From assembly GCF_014646895.1 (NCBI RefSeq), contig NZ_BMOD01000001.1:55162-119161 (forward strand): a stretch of DNA of 64,000 nucleotides. The letters are read 5' to 3'. The stretch comes from Deinococcus roseus (lineage in GTDB: Bacteria; Deinococcota; Deinococci; Deinococcales; Deinococcaceae). Positions 62,213 to 64,000 of this stretch are shown piece after piece. Position numbers and translations under genes: made by a program. Every line of letters starts with the position of its first letter. The first letter of the stretch is position 1. The notes under the pieces are model-generated. The model was not told the origin of the DNA, searched no databases, and saw nothing but the letters and a program-made list of their open reading frames with translations.

Positions 62213-64000
62213 GCACGCCTTTGAAGATGTTGTGGAAGTCATAAGCCCCAGTGTTCTGCATGCTGCAGATGGCAATCCCAGCACCGTTTTTGCACACCTG
62301 ATCCCGCTGGATGGCCCAGAAGGCCACCAGTCCCAGCCCTTTGCTTTTGGCCCAGACGGTGAGGTCACGGGCGTCTTGCAGGGTGAAGACCTCCGAGGAC
62401 ACATCGTTCTGGCCGATCATGGGGGTGGCTCCCAGCAGCTTCCAGACTTCAGCATCGGTTTTGCTGAGGTAAATGACTTTCAGTTGCTTAAAGGTCTCGC
62501 TGACCGTGGAGATGCTGGCATCGGCCATGGTGCGGCCACTGGAGTAATAACCACCAAAATCCATGGTCATCAGGTTGACCTTGTTGATCTTCACTCCGGC
62601 TGCCACGGCGGATTTCACCACATTGAGGCCTGCTGCAGGAAGACCACCGGGGGTGTTCCAGCGGTCCATGGGTACGCCTGCCAGCGTGAACGACACCTTG
62701 ACGCTGGCATTGGCTGCTTGCAGTCTGGCCAGGGCCTGGGCACGTTTGGCGTTGATGGCATCGCTCATCTCGATGCCCTGCTCGACATCAAAGTCCAGGT
62801 CGGTCAGTCCGGTGCGGTCCACAAAACCTTTGAGGGTGGTGTAGAGCGCATCGGCTGTTTTGCAGGCCTGATCGCTTTCCAGGTAGGTGCCGTTGGCCCC
62901 TCCGAAAGAAACCTTGAGTTTGCCCCCTGCAGCTTTAAAAGCCGCAATGTCATTTTTCATCTCGTTTTCGATGCGGTTGCTGGAGGTGCCATCGGTGGTG
63001 ATGGTGCAGGAACCATAAGGTGCAATCACAAAGGCCAGCGTTGCAGCATTCAGGCCTGTTTTGTTCTTCATGTCCACCAGAGAGCTGAACAGGTAATCGG
63101 TGGTGTTGCCCCAGCCCCAGGTGTAGAAGTAAGGTGCGTATTCCGTTCCTGTGGAAGGCTGAACGGGAATGTTCACAGTCAGCACCGAACCAGCACTGGT
63201 TTTGTTGTTCCCTGCAGCATCAAACGCTTTTGCGGTGTAGGTGTAACTGCCATTTTCGCTGCTGCTGGAATAGCTCTGGGTGGCTTCAAAAGGAGCAGTG
63301 GTGTCAGTACCAATCAGGGTGGTGCCCCGGTAGAACTCCACCTTGGTTACCCCCACATTATCGGTGGCAGTCGCGGTGACTTTCACAGTGCCAGCGGCGG
63401 TCAGGCTGGATGGGCTGACTGTGGCAGAAACCGTGGGAGGGGTGGTGTCACCAGAACCTGCAATGTTGACCGTGGCGGTGGCAGCAGCGCTGGTCCTGTT
63501 GTTTCCAGCTGCGTCAAAGGCTTTTGCAGTAAACGCATAGGTGCCATTCTGACTGGAGCTGCTGAAAGCGTCAGCGTAGCTGTAAGGCGCAGTGGTGTCG
63601 GTGGCAATCAGGGTGGTGCCCCGGTAGAACTCCACCTTCGTCACCCCCACGTTGTCCGTTGCGTTTGCGCTCAGGTTGATGCTTCCTGCTGCCGTCAGGT
63701 TGCTGGGGGTCAAACTCAGGCTGGAGGTGGGAGCCGTGGTGTCACCGGGGGCTCCAGAGCAGGAAGCGCCATTGATGGTGCAGGTGTTCACGCCGCTGAA
63801 CACTCCGGTGCCGCCGTAGGACACAGTGACGCTGCCGCCTGCGGGAATGTTTCCGCCACCCCAGGTGTTGGGCAGGATGGTGTAAGAACCGTCTGCATTT
63901 TTGGTGGCACTGCCGCCCGCTCCCCAGGGCGCACCAGAGATGTTGGCCGTGCCGTTGAATTTAAAGTTGAGGGTCCAGTTGGTGACCGCTGCAGCGGTGT
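62208..64000 (-). CDS. GH18 chitinase-like protein with CBM2 and two Ig-like modules, 5' end outside window
   Basis: At least 596 residues; the frame stays open to the right edge, so the signal peptide lies outside. The visible start is a CBM2 domain (TNWTLNFKFNG, PWGAGGSAT, NTWGGGN) nearly identical to that of the neighbouring gene. Two Ig-like modules follow, then a GH18 barrel distinct from the other two: GKLKVSFGGANGTYLE, the catalytic LTDLDFDVEQG (the DxDxE core is kept; the outer Asp position is Thr), VNLMTMDFGGYYSSGR and GLGLVAFWAIQRDQVC. It resembles the class of chitinases that includes bacterial ChiC-type catalytic domains. The ATG at 63824 is an internal codon, not the start. Confidence 0.93.
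   Translation of the reverse strand, partial: TAAAVTNWTLNFKFNGTANISGAPWGAGGSATKNADGSYTILPNTWGGGNIPAGGSVTVSYGGTGVFSGVNTCTINGASCSGAPGDTTAPTSSLSLTPSNLTAAGSINLSANATDNVGVTKVEFYRGTTLIATDTTAPYSYADAFSSSSQNGTYAFTAKAFDAAGNNRTSAAATATVNIAGSGDTTPPTVSATVSPSSLTAAGTVKVTATATDNVGVTKVEFYRGTTLIGTDTTAPFEATQSYSSSSENGSYTYTAKAFDAAGNNKTSAGSVLTVNIPVQPSTGTEYAPYFYTWGWGNTTDYLFSSLVDMKNKTGLNAATLAFVIAPYGSCTITTDGTSSNRIENEMKNDIAAFKAAGGKLKVSFGGANGTYLESDQACKTADALYTTLKGFVDRTGLTDLDFDVEQGIEMSDAINAKRAQALARLQAANASVKVSFTLAGVPMDRWNTPGGLPAAGLNVVKSAVAAGVKINKVNLMTMDFGGYYSSGRTMADASISTVSETFKQLKVIYLSKTDAEVWKLLGATPMIGQNDVSSEVFTLQDARDLTVWAKSKGLGLVAFWAIQRDQVCKNGAGIAICSMQNTGAYDFHNIFKGVL

Overview
The window looks like a chromosomal segment of a Deinococcus-type bacterium (Deinococcota). 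The reasons are moderate GC content, a deinoxanthin-type crtB-crtI pair, an E1/E2 pyruvate dehydrogenase of the AceE type, a giant TamB-like envelope protein, and above all many genes whose start codon lies only 6-8 bases after a TANNNT -10 hexamer, which is the leaderless promoter style of Deinococcus. No rRNA, tRNA, CRISPR array, prophage or insertion sequence was seen. The species cannot be fixed from sequence alone.

Layout. 1-10.7 kb: end of a LacI regulator, an M3 peptidase, trpS behind a probable attenuator, a degenerate nuclease-fold membrane protein, a PrcB-type lipoprotein, a membrane Fe-S oxidoreductase with a seven-fold RKKWG tail, and two type IV prepilin-like genes. 10.7-16.7 kb: a GH42 beta-galactosidase with its DeoR-type regulator, recN, a GNAT acetyltransferase and an acylphosphatase-fold protein without catalytic residues. 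16.8-27.8 kb: one 11-kb tamB-like gene with 34-residue internal repeats. 27.9-34.5 kb: an ABC exporter pair, a methyltransferase-crtB-crtI carotenoid operon on the minus strand, and an overlapping holin-like / small membrane protein / Fur operon. 34.7-39.2 kb: aceE-aceF. 39.5-46.8 kb: a glycine-motif protein, a MerR plus VWA pair, a YjbQ protein, an ABC-F ATPase coupled to a small unknown gene, and a TerD-VWA fusion. 47.3-49.4 kb: sucC-sucD. 49.6-56.2 kb: SRPBCC protein, lipoprotein, trypsin-like lipoprotein, orphan metal-binding protein, nitroreductase/HxlR divergent pair, DEAD-box helicase with a structured leader, and a 37-residue membrane peptide. 56.3-64 kb: Rieske protein, a GHL10 hydrolase and three GH18 chitinase-like surface proteins sharing Ig-like modules, the last running off the right edge.

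The genes mix central metabolism (PDH, succinyl-CoA synthetase, an ETF-quinone-type oxidoreductase, trpS), envelope building (TamB, carotenoids, pilins, lipoproteins), stress and repair (RecN, TerD, Fur, DEAD helicase) and polysaccharide use (GH42, GH18, GHL10). The most interesting non-coding signals are the trpS leader, the helicase leader hairpin that buries its Shine-Dalgarno sequence, a family of GTAG-headed REP-like palindromes, and a 148-bp nested inverted-repeat element after the fur-like gene.
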